Origin: Diphasiastrum complanatum | Taxonomy: Eukaryota > Streptophyta > Lycopodiopsida > Lycopodiales > Lycopodiaceae | Assembly: GCA_029204225.1 (NCBI GenBank) | Contig: CM055106.1 | Span: forward strand, 47,438,633 to 47,502,632 | DNA: 64,000 bases | Direction: 5' to 3' | Part shown: one piece after another, positions 55,906 to 64,000 of the stretch | Numbering within the stretch: position 1 is the first letter of the stretch | Layout of the letters: each line of letters opens with the position of its first letter | Position numbers and translations under genes: made by a program | The notes under the pieces: model-generated | Database searches by the model: none | Seen by the model: the letters and a program-made list of their open reading frames with translations, nothing else | What the model was told of the DNA's origin: nothing

Positions 55906-58900
55906 ATGGCTTCCAATGGTGGGATCATGCTAGAGTCTAGTGAAAGGTTGAGTTCATCAAACTACTCTACTTGGAAAGTGAGGATGGAGTCCTTACTTGA
56001 GTTGAATGAACTCATGGACATAGTTGCAGAAATTGAAGAGAGACCTCTCACACTTCAAGAGCAACAAAGGTTTGATAAGAAGGCCAAAAGGGCTCTTCAT
56101 ATCATTAAAATGAATGTTACAAATGAACTTCTCAAGGAAGTTGGAAAGTGTCAAAGTGCAAGTGAGGCATGGAATGCCTTAAAGAAGCTCTTTGAATCAA
56201 AGTCCACATCTAGGGTATTGACCCTAAGGAGACAAATATTTTCTAGTAGGCAAAGAGAGGGTGAAAGTGCTCATGCATTTATCTTGAGAGTTAAGTCCCT
56301 AAGTGATGATTTAGCATGCATTGATGAGAACATAAAAGATGGTGAAATAGTCCAAGTTATGTTGAATGGTTTGCTAAATGAACATGCTAACCTTGTGCAA
56401 AGTTTTGCCATTCAAAGAGTCTTGCCAAGTGTGGTTGACTTGCAAGAAATCTTATTGGCTGAAGAACATAGGTTGCAATCAAAGCTTGATGGTGCATCCT
56501 TGCAAGGTGGAGGTGAAGAGGCTTTCTTCACAAAAGGCAAATTCAAGGGCAAAGGTAAAGGCAAAGGGAAATGGTCCAAAGGTGGTAACTTTGATCATGA
56601 TGATCACTCTTCCTCTTCCTCTTCTACTAAGAACAATAAGTCAAAGTTCAAGTGCTTTTATTGTGGGATAAAAGGTCATTTTGCAAATGAATGTTATAAG
56701 AAGAAAAGAGAGCAAGGAGAGAGGCAAGGAAATCTTACAATAGATGAGGAAGAACATAACACATGTGAATCACTTGTTATGACTTCAAGTTTGTTAGCCA
56801 ACATAGATGATAATGATCCTTGGTGGATTGATAGTGGAGCCTCATCTCACATGACAAGACATAAGGAATACTTTACATCCTTATTGTCTTATGAGGGAGA
56901 AGGTAACATCATCTACACTGCAAATGATGGTCAATGTGACATCAAAGGCATAGGCACTATTCCTATTTCCCTTTCAACAAATAGGAAAGCAAATCTTGAA
57001 AATGTTTTGTACATTCCTTCAATCACTAAGAATTTGCTTAGTGTAAGTCAAATGATTGACAAAGGACTTGATGTGGAGTTCATTGGAGATGCATGTTTGA
57101 TAAGTAAATGTGGATCCTTGATTGCTCAAGGTAGGAGGCATGGTAAACTTTTCAAGCTTGATGCATGTGTGATCTCTAATCATGAAGGATGTATGGCTAG
57201 GGAGCAATTGACAAACCAAGAAGTTTGGCACAAGAGGTTGGGCCATCCCAACTTCAAATCTTTGGAGGTAATGGCAAAGAAAGAGCTTGTTCTTGGTCTC
57301 CCTAAAAGTCTTGTTGCAAACAATAGTGTTTGTGAACATTGTGCCTTGTCCAAATCTCATAGACTTGCTTATTCTAGATCTACTTCTAGATCTAAAGAAG
57401 CTTTTCAACTTGTGCATTCTGATATTCATTCTTCTAGTACAACTAGCAATGGTGGGGCAAAGATGTATGCAACTTTCATTGATGACTTTAGTAGGTATAC
57501 TTGGATCTATCTTCTTAAAAGTAAGGATGAAGTGTTTGCTGCATTTGTCAAGTTCAAGAATGAAATGGAAAACCAATTCAATACAAAGATCAAATGCTTA
57601 AGATCTGATAATGGAGGGGAATACACCTCAAATAGGTTCAAAGACTTTTGTATAGCACATGGGATTAAGAGGGAGATGTCTAGTCCTAGGACTCCACAAC
57701 AGAATGGAGTGGCCGAGAGGAAGAATAGAACCCTTTGTGAATGTGCCAAGGCAATGAGACTACATGCTAATCTTGCTAAGTCTTTTTGGGGGGAAGCTTT
57801 AGCATGTGCTAACTATCTATGTAATAGATGGACAAGTGCTTCCTTGGATGGTAAAACTCCTCATGAGGTTCTTTATGGTAGAAGGCCGAGTGTCAAGCAT
57901 TGTAGGATCTTTGGATGTACATGTTTTGTCAATATCACACTTGATGATAGAACTAAAGAAGATCCTTCATCAAAGAAGGGTGTGTTTGTTGGCTATAGTG
58001 AAGTAAGCAAGGCTTACAAAGTGTACATTCCTTCTACAAAGAAAGTTGTCATAAGTAGGGATGTCATCTTTCATGAAGAGAATGTTTCCAATGTTGTTGA
58101 TGTTGATGTTGATGTGCCTACTAATCATCATGATGTGCAAGATGTCTTGGATGAAGATGGAGATGCCACTCCAAAGCAAACTTCAAGGAAGACTCAAAGG
58201 CAAAGGGCTAAGCCATCAAGGCTAACCTATGATGAAAAAGGAAAGCAAGTGGTGGACAACTCTAACTTTGCTTTTCTTACCTCTTTTGATGAACCAACTT
58301 GTATAGGTGAAGCAATTCAAAAGAAGGAATGGATCCAAGCCATGGATCATGAGCATCAAGCACTCATCAAAAGCAACACATGGAGGTTGGTAAAGCTTCC
58401 AAAGGACAAGAAGGCAATTGGTTGTAAGTGGATCTTCAAGATCAAGACAAATCAAGATGGATCAATCAACAAGTACAAGGCAAGGTTGGTGGCAAAGGGG
58501 TATGCTCAAGAATATGGTATTGACTATGATGAGACCTTTGCACCCGTGGCAAAGATGGTAACTATTCGAATCCTAATCTCTCTTGCAACTCTTTATGATT
58601 GGGATATGTGGCAAATGGATGTTACTAATGCCTTCTTGAATGGTGATCTTGAAGAAGATATTTACATGGAGCAACCCGAGGGCTATGTTTCACATGATGA
58701 GCCTAATCATGTGTGCTATCTCCAAAAGAGTTTGTATGGGCTAAAGCAAGCACCAAGGAGTTGGTATGCTAAGCTCAATTCCTTCTTACTTTCTCAAAAC
58801 TTTGTTATGAGTGAGTATGATCATTCTCTCTACTTTAGATTGAATGAAAATGATATCACTTTACTTTTGATCTATGTTGATGACATTATCTTAAGTGGTG

Positions 58901-59859
58901 GTAACAATCTAGATATAGATGAAATCAAGATGGCACTCAAAAGAGAGTTTGAAATTCAAGATCTTGGTAAACTTCATTATATCTTAGGAATAGAGATTAT
59001 TAGAACTTCTAAATCTACATTCATATGTCAAGAAAAGTATGTTAACTCTATTCTAAAAAGGTTTCATATGGAAGATTGTAAAGTTGTTTCTACTCCTATG
59101 GAATCAAATGTAAAGCTAACTACAAGAAGTAATGAAAGATCCTTCAAGGACATTACTCTCTATAGAAAGCTAATAGGATCTCTTATATGGTTAACCATCA
59201 CAAGACCTGATCTAAGCTTTGTGGTTGGTAAACTAAGTCAATTTATGCAAGATCCTAGTGAGGCTCATTGGAAGCTAGGAAAGAGAGTACTTAGATACAT
59301 CTCGGGATCTAGAGATTTTGGCATCTTGTATGGAGGTACTACACCTAACCTTTGTGGATTTTCAGATTCAGATTTTGCAGGTGATCAAATGGATAGGAAG
59401 TCAACAAGTGCCTTTGCAATCTATCTTGGAGATGGAGTGGTCTCATGGCTATCAAAGAAGCAACCAACTATCTCTCTATCTTCCACCGAAGCCGAGTACA
59501 AGGCATTAACAACATGCACCAAGGAGATTCTTTGGATCAAGAGGATGTTATTGGATCTTCACTTGCTGGAACCAGAGAAGACTCCAATCATACTTTGTGA
59601 TAACCTTTCAGCCCAAAGCTTGGCAAGCAATCCTGTTTTTCATGCAAGGAGCAAGCACATTGAGATTGCTCACCATTTTGTGAGAGATCAAGTCATTGCC
59701 AAAGAGGTGGAGCTTCAACATGTCTCTTCAAAGGAGTGTGTGGCTGATATCTTCACCAAACCATTGGGAAAGGACCTATATTTAATGCATAGATCTAATC
59801 TTGGAATGTGCTCAAAGACTATGTTGAAACTAGCATCCAATGTTGAAGAGGGAGTGTGA
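55906..59859 (+). CDS. Copia gag-pro-int-RT-RNase H polyprotein, intact
   Basis: Full-length Ty1/copia polyprotein of 1317 residues in one frame. Gag is about 1-290 with the CCHC knuckle CFYCGIKGHFANEC (Cys250, Cys253, His258, Cys263). Protease active site WWIDSGASSH (Asp309). Integrase HHCC (His442, His447, Cys476, Cys479) and core Asp506, Asp568, Glu604 with the canonical 35-residue last gap. RT motif A QMDVTNAFLNG (Asp905), motif B region SLYGLKQAPRSWY, motif C YVDD (990-993). RNase H acidic residues Asp1154 (FSDSDFAGD), Glu1195 (STEAEYKAL) and Asp1232. The stop TGA at 59857-59859 is formed by the first bases of the 3' LTR. Gag, protease, integrase and RT act in the virus-like particle to copy and insert the element. 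No missing key residue seen. Confidence 0.97.
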   Translation: MASNGGIMLESSERLSSSNYSTWKVRMESLLELNELMDIVAEIEERPLTLQEQQRFDKKAKRALHIIKMNVTNELLKEVGKCQSASEAWNALKKLFESKSTSRVLTLRRQIFSSRQREGESAHAFILRVKSLSDDLACIDENIKDGEIVQVMLNGLLNEHANLVQSFAIQRVLPSVVDLQEILLAEEHRLQSKLDGASLQGGGEEAFFTKGKFKGKGKGKGKWSKGGNFDHDDHSSSSSSTKNNKSKFKCFYCGIKGHFANECYKKKREQGERQGNLTIDEEEHNTCESLVMTSSLLANIDDNDPWWIDSGASSHMTRHKEYFTSLLSYEGEGNIIYTANDGQCDIKGIGTIPISLSTNRKANLENVLYIPSITKNLLSVSQMIDKGLDVEFIGDACLISKCGSLIAQGRRHGKLFKLDACVISNHEGCMAREQLTNQEVWHKRLGHPNFKSLEVMAKKELVLGLPKSLVANNSVCEHCALSKSHRLAYSRSTSRSKEAFQLVHSDIHSSSTTSNGGAKMYATFIDDFSRYTWIYLLKSKDEVFAAFVKFKNEMENQFNTKIKCLRSDNGGEYTSNRFKDFCIAHGIKREMSSPRTPQQNGVAERKNRTLCECAKAMRLHANLAKSFWGEALACANYLCNRWTSASLDGKTPHEVLYGRRPSVKHCRIFGCTCFVNITLDDRTKEDPSSKKGVFVGYSEVSKAYKVYIPSTKKVVISRDVIFHEENVSNVVDVDVDVPTNHHDVQDVLDEDGDATPKQTSRKTQRQRAKPSRLTYDEKGKQVVDNSNFAFLTSFDEPTCIGEAIQKKEWIQAMDHEHQALIKSNTWRLVKLPKDKKAIGCKWIFKIKTNQDGSINKYKARLVAKGYAQEYGIDYDETFAPVAKMVTIRILISLATLYDWDMWQMDVTNAFLNGDLEEDIYMEQPEGYVSHDEPNHVCYLQKSLYGLKQAPRSWYAKLNSFLLSQNFVMSEYDHSLYFRLNENDITLLLIYVDDIILSGGNNLDIDEIKMALKREFEIQDLGKLHYILGIEIIRTSKSTFICQEKYVNSILKRFHMEDCKVVSTPMESNVKLTTRSNERSFKDITLYRKLIGSLIWLTITRPDLSFVVGKLSQFMQDPSEAHWKLGKRVLRYISGSRDFGILYGGTTPNLCGFSDSDFAGDQMDRKSTSAFAIYLGDGVVSWLSKKQPTISLSSTEAEYKALTTCTKEILWIKRMLLDLHLLEPEKTPIILCDNLSAQSLASNPVFHARSKHIEIAHHFVRDQVIAKEVELQHVSSKECVADIFTKPLGKDLYLMHRSNLGMCSKTMLKLASNVEEGV

Positions 59860-60509
59860 AAATTGTCAACATTTCCTAGCTAGTTTGAGGCCTAAATTGG
59901 CTAAAATTGTAAATAGTTTTGGTTCTGGAGTTTCACACGTGTGAACCAGGCCACAATGTTTTTATTTACTATATTTTTTCAGTATGATGAAGTGTCAAAC
60001 TTCATACCCTTCAAAATGAGACCATTTTGATGTATTTTGGTCATATAAGCCATTTTTAGCTATTTTTCCTATATAGGGAATATCTAGGGTCAAGTACCTT
60101 CTAGAGAGAGGAGAGAGAGTCATCTTCCTCATCCATAAATAGTAGGGAAGTCGTGGAAAACAGGTTGGAGAAACCTTTTGTATGCTTCATTGAGATCAAT
60201 AGATCATTGTCATTGTTTCTTCCTCCATTGAGAGCATTGTTGTGTGTATTGTCTTCAAGCTATTGTGTATGATCTTAGGTGCTTTCCAAAAGTGGTAGGC
60301 TGATGTATTATGGACTGTATAATGCTATTTTGGGCCGCACTTGATGTTTATGGAAGTTTCCATTTGTGATAAATGCTTTTTGATCAAGTTCTTTGCATTC
60401 TAGGTAGCATAGAATGTGTTGCCAATTCCTAGCTTATGTAGTTTGGAGTGCAAGCATTCAAGCCAATGATCTTGGAGTTTAGATCCACTTAGGATCTGTA
60501 TTTTTCACA
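59855..60509 (+). repeat. Intact Copia, 3' LTR
   Basis: Identical to the 5' LTR except A at 59971 for G at 54195. Same TGTGAA...TTCACA ends and the same palindrome at 59932-59945. Supplies the stop codon of the polyprotein in its first five bases. Length 655 bp. Confidence 0.97.
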
Positions 60510-60514
60510 ATTGT

Positions 60515-61600
60515 AAACCTTTTGCAATAGATTCCGAAGAACTTGCCTTAACAAAAATGCCCACCAAAACCTGAAAGACTAGCAAGAGAAAATGTTTTAA
60601 AAGCTCTATCACTGCTCTTTGCTGCCAAGTGAGAGATCTTCTTTAGGTAGTTGCGGTCGGTACGACACATCCTATTTTTCTAAATATGATGGGAAGTACT
60701 TCTCAAGGTAGCCTCTCCCAGTGACTAGCCTGCCCACAGCCAAATGCTCCCTAATACCTACTAAAAATGATTGTTAGGGAAGCCGAAAACCACAGAAAAG
60801 ACGGCTGCAGATCTGTGTAGAAATCCAACAACTGTCTCTCAGAACTAAAACACTAAATTGTTGCAGAACATGTCCATCTACTCACAATGTTCTTCTACCA
60901 AGACTTCCACCTTCTGCTTATGGTGTCAATAGGGCATCATGGCAACAAAAAGATCCAGAACCTAAAAAATTCTGATTCTCATAAAGAACATGATCAATTG
61001 AAGCAAGACTATGCAAACTTGATCAACTTAAACAAATATCAAAGAGAGATATTCAAATTGCTCAAACCCCTAATTTTCTAGCCCATCCACACGAACACAC
61101 ACAAAAAAATCCCAACTGAATTGTCTAAAAACTGCTATCTCTAATACTGCACCAAGAATCTGCTTTAGCAGTCACTCTATCCTGATTCCCAATGCCTTCT
61201 TAAGCTTGATCATGGAGACTAGGTGTTACAGTGAATCAAGTTTACTAGTTATGCCACGTCATACTGGATGTGATCCATGAGTAATTAATAACCTTGTGAG
61301 GCCCAGACACACTAATTGGAGTTAAGTACAAGGTTTGGGACTGAGAAGTTTTCACATGTGTGAAGCTGCAGCAAGTACAAAGGATCAAAAGAATGAATGA
61401 TTGCACATAAAACTAGCTTCTAATCCAAAAACAATGAGATGGAAAACATTGGCAAGCTAGTTAAGATCAAGGCAAGAGCATTCATCACCATATAAATTAC
61501 TTTACACATCAAATGCGTGAAATGAGAAGTTTTACTTGAAAGAGTACTTTTGTGAGGTACAAAGCCTCCTTATTTATACCAAACATGCAGATCATGCAGA
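60515..61600. other. Unassigned flank; minus-strand TATA near 61570
   Basis: No supported gene. On the minus strand, TATAAATA at about 61570-61577 follows the point where the inverted Gypsy-A LTR loses homology, and could belong to another LTR or promoter reading toward lower coordinates. Short open frames lack motifs. Confidence 0.45.
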
Positions 61601-61604
61601 GAGA

Positions 61605-62173
61605 GATAGAGGGAGGGTGGAGGTTAGCTCAAATGCACATTATACTTGCTAAAGGAGAAACATAAACTATTGAAACCAAAAAGCATGAACTTGAAAGCAA
61701 TTGAAAACAACAAGAGCAATAACAAGCATTGAATTGCAAATGAGGATGCTTCTCTTCCAAAATTGGTAGAGTTTCCTCCTCCTCATTAAGCATCCAAATA
61801 GTGTACAAATGGTGCCTTTTTATAAAATGGGGAAGGCCCTTGCCCTCAATCCTATTGGCTAATATTCACAATGATCCTATCCATTCATCTTGGATCCAAC
61901 TTCATCCAAGGGTCTACAAAAAGTACATTGGTAGTCACAAGATTCATGTGAGTCCCAATTTGAACCCAACTCTAAAAAGTAATCTCTAAGTTTTAAAATG
62001 ACTTTGGGCCTCTAGTTTTATTTTCATTCCAAGGCCCAAGTCAAGTTTATTTTATTTACAGCTTTACTTGCGTGCTCATTGGACCATGGGCTTACGGGCG
62101 CAGGATGTCATGCCCTCGCAACACATTTTATTGAATGATTTTATTTATTTACACTTTGTTGGGAATACCCCCA
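61605..62173 (-). repeat. Gypsy-A copy 3, inverted partial LTR
   Basis: The reverse complement starts TGGGGGTATTCCCAAC at 62173 and matches the LTRs at 11601 and 41862 through TATAAAAA (61817-61824) and the AGCTAACCTCCACCCTCCCT stretch, then loses homology near 61605. It therefore lacks its last part. It is either a truncated LTR or the 3' LTR of an element whose body lies at higher coordinates. Confidence 0.87.
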
Positions 62174-64000
62174 ACAGGACCCACGGCCTGAAGTAGTGTC
62201 AGTCCCTCGGCACTCTGCCGATTTAGTAGAGCGTTTTCTTCGCCCACCTTTGCTGGATGAGGTAGGTGGTGACGTCCTCCATAAAGTTGAGGCGGTCCAA
62301 TTTCTTCAAGTCCTTTGGCATGTGAAGAGACTTGTGGGCCCCCCGCAGCCAATCTTGGTCGACCCATGTTTGGAATCGGCGTGTCCATGAATCACCCTGA
62401 AGCGCAGTTCGGTAATAGACACGAGCTATTGGCAGTTGATCTTCGATTTTGTCTGAAGGTAGCGCCTTATTAACATCAAAGAATATGGATGGGAGAAAAT
62501 TGTCCCATTTAGTTTCGATCCCGTCTGCCCTTGGTCCTGGCCTTCGGACCCTTGATCTTGTTGAAATCCCCCTGCTGCCTATTGGCTCTGGTCTTGGCTT
62601 GTACTGGCCTGTGCAGCGTCAAAAGTAGGTGGTGGTGAAATTACCACGGGGGTGGGTTGGGCCTGCGTTTCCATGAATTTCTGGCAGGCCTTGAGGGATT
62701 GCTTGGCCTGGGCGAGCTCGTGCGTTGCGCTTGTCCGATATTTGTTGAACTCTGCCTAGTAGCTGTTTAAGGTTTGGCTATAAACCTGCACTTGACGCCG
62801 TAGAAGATTCATTTTTTATTGAGAAAGCGGCCTTGAATCTGGTGCAGGTTGAGCTAACCAGACGAGTTTTTCTTCTTCTAGGGCTTTGACCTCCATCCCC
62901 AGGCGTGTATTCTCTGCTTCCAAAAGGTTTAGTTGCTCTTGGATGGGAGCAAGCCATTGGGACGCTTCAGATTGAAGCTCCCGCACCTTCGTGGATGCCT
63001 CAATCAGCGCTTTGGAGAGGCTTTGGATATAGTTGTTGAGTCCCTCCTCCTTCTGCTGCAGCTTAGTGCCCTGCTTGTTCATGTTGTTGAGCCAAAATCA
63101 GCTCTTGCTGCAGCTTGGTGAGATCTGCTCGCAACTGTGTGTTACTCGTCGCCAGATGTAGTACCCTGCTTTTCAGAATGGCTTTGGCCGCTAGCTCATC
63201 CACGATGTATTTCCCCAGAGTTTGGTACGTCGTCGTTAGATCTGTGGGAGCAGCCGGTACATTGGCACTGGCAGGGACTTGTGTTATATCGGCCTCAACA
63301 ACTTGTGGAGTACCGTCGTCATTGTGTTCTATTAGATTCTCATTGGACCTAATGCCATCTAGGGTTGTAGGATCAGTTCGATCTGGCAATGGTACAAACA
63401 CTGTTTTGACAAATGCGTCATCAAGCAATGGTTGGTTGCCCTCGGCAACCTTTGTTGGTGAAGCGGGTGGGGTTTGAGAAGCAAATGTGGAAATAGGGGT
63501 GAGGACGGTTTGTCCGAACGAGAGGATGGGAAGAACATAAGGGAACTAAAGGGTGGTGTGGAGTATGGAAGAAGGTGAGGATGGAGCAGAAAGGGTCTGG
63601 CATGGGGGTGAAAAATTGATGACTTGCATCCACGCCAGAGTGTCGAGAGACAATTGAGAATCAGAAGGATTGAATGGAATGGAAGCAACGGTGGCGGCAG
63701 GAGTGATAGAAGATGTGATGGTGATGGATGGAGTAGTGGATACTGGAAGAGAAATAGGAGTGGTATCAACAGAAGAAATGGGGATGGAGACAGAAATAGA
63801 TGTGGATGGAATAGGAAGAGAGGTAGCGACAACAGAAATCGGAGTGGGGGGTTGCATGGAAGAAGAAGTGGCGATTGTTGATGGGGTGGTTAGTGCGGGA
63901 GTGGACGTGCGTCTTCGGGTAGCAGGTGGAGATGTGGATGTAGAGGCAGTGCCACACATTCGTTTGCTGGCCGTTGTGTTAATAACTGCAGGTTGGGAGG
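62174..64000 (-). pseudogene. Long unrecognised ORF: Ser/Thr/Pro-rich, coiled coil, C-terminal domain
   Basis: I do not recognise the family. Reading down the minus strand from the window edge: a Ser/Thr/Pro-rich part (63959-63546, for example TSTSPPATRRRTSTPALTTP), then LLDDAFVKTVFVPLPDRTDP and TTYQTLGKYIVDELAAKAIL (63428-63063), a coiled-coil-like stretch (NTQLRADLTKLQQELILAQQ; 63082-62816 with SEASQWLAPIQEQLNLLEAE), a Gln/Ser/Pro linker, and a C-terminal domain in broken frames at 62510-62180 (DNFLPSIFFDVN, LPIARVYYRTALQGDSW, FQTWVDQDWLRGAHKSLHMP). Frameshifts at about 63070 and stops near 62820, 62570 and 62235 break it. It ends next to the inverted Gypsy-A LTR and reads the same way, so it may be an extra ORF of an LTR element. 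It runs off the window. Confidence 0.5.

Larger units (their letters stand above)
54074..60514 (+). mobile_element. Complete Copia retrotransposon with ATTGT target duplication
   Basis: Element 54079-60509 (6431 bp) between 5-bp direct repeats ATTGT (54074-54078 and 60510-60514). It has 655-bp LTRs, a primer-binding site, a 1.16-kb leader, one uninterrupted polyprotein ORF and a polypurine tract (GAAGAGGGAG, 59845-59854). The LTRs differ at one position by my reading (54195 G versus 59971 A). It inserted 5' of the LINE remnant. All structural parts needed for autonomous movement are present. Confidence 0.97.

Overview
The window is nuclear DNA of a land plant, most likely a seed plant with a large, repeat-choked genome. 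A gymnosperm fits best, but this is an inference. It rests on one nepenthesin-type aspartic protease gene in 64 kb, dense nested Copia and Gypsy retrotransposon debris, and a LINE reverse transcriptase of a type I associate with mosses, ferns, lycophytes and gymnosperms. There are no bacterial operons, CRISPR arrays or rRNA genes.

Layout. 1-2494: Copia-1, 5' half with only two nonsense changes, cut at 2494. 2495-9015: Gypsy-1 on the minus strand, integrase to 5' LTR. 9060-10200: gag of another Copia (minus), with a telomere-like tract upstream. 11601-14230: Gypsy-A copy 1 (LTR, leader, gag). 14340-15089: 3' end and LTR of Copia-D. 15.4-20.3 kb: the only convincing host gene (nepenthesin-like, 16380-17894, minus) with three tRNA-sized SINE copies around it. 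20.5-22.2 kb: motif-reiterated and microsatellite DNA. 22.2-25.6 kb: unassigned, low complexity. 25638-26396: an unrecognised 252-residue ORF. 26.4-28.1 kb: Copia fragments. 28.5-29.5 kb: an unrecognised, apparently intron-containing coding remnant. 30.2-34.2 kb: two opposed Gypsy pol remnants. 34.3-41.86 kb: Gypsy-B, with a higher-order minisatellite in its leader and its RT core deleted. 41862-44520: Gypsy-A copy 2. 44.6-46.7 kb: hAT-like transposase (minus). 48.4-49.4 kb: Gypsy pol remnant. 50.2-54.0 kb: LINE (minus), interrupted. 54079-60509: an intact Copia with 655-bp LTRs and a 5-bp target duplication. 61.6-62.17 kb: inverted Gypsy-A LTR. 62.2-64 kb: a minus-strand Ser/Thr/Pro-rich and coiled-coil ORF.

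How it works together. Almost everything is retrotransposon biology. The intact Copia has every catalytic motif, a 1317-residue single ORF, and LTRs differing at one position by my reading, so it inserted recently and may still move. It could supply enzymes to relatives such as Copia-1. The SINEs must borrow a LINE machinery, but the LINE here is broken. The nepenthesin gene is a normal secretory-pathway aspartic protease gene embedded in this repeat sea.

Most unusual signals: (1) a family of 81-85 bp tRNA-like elements with perfect 15-16 bp target duplications and no obvious tail; (2) several unrelated LTR retrotransposons here carry their own reiterated short-motif array in the leader between primer-binding site and gag; (3) a long extra ORF beside a Gypsy-A LTR; (4) two coding remnants I cannot name.
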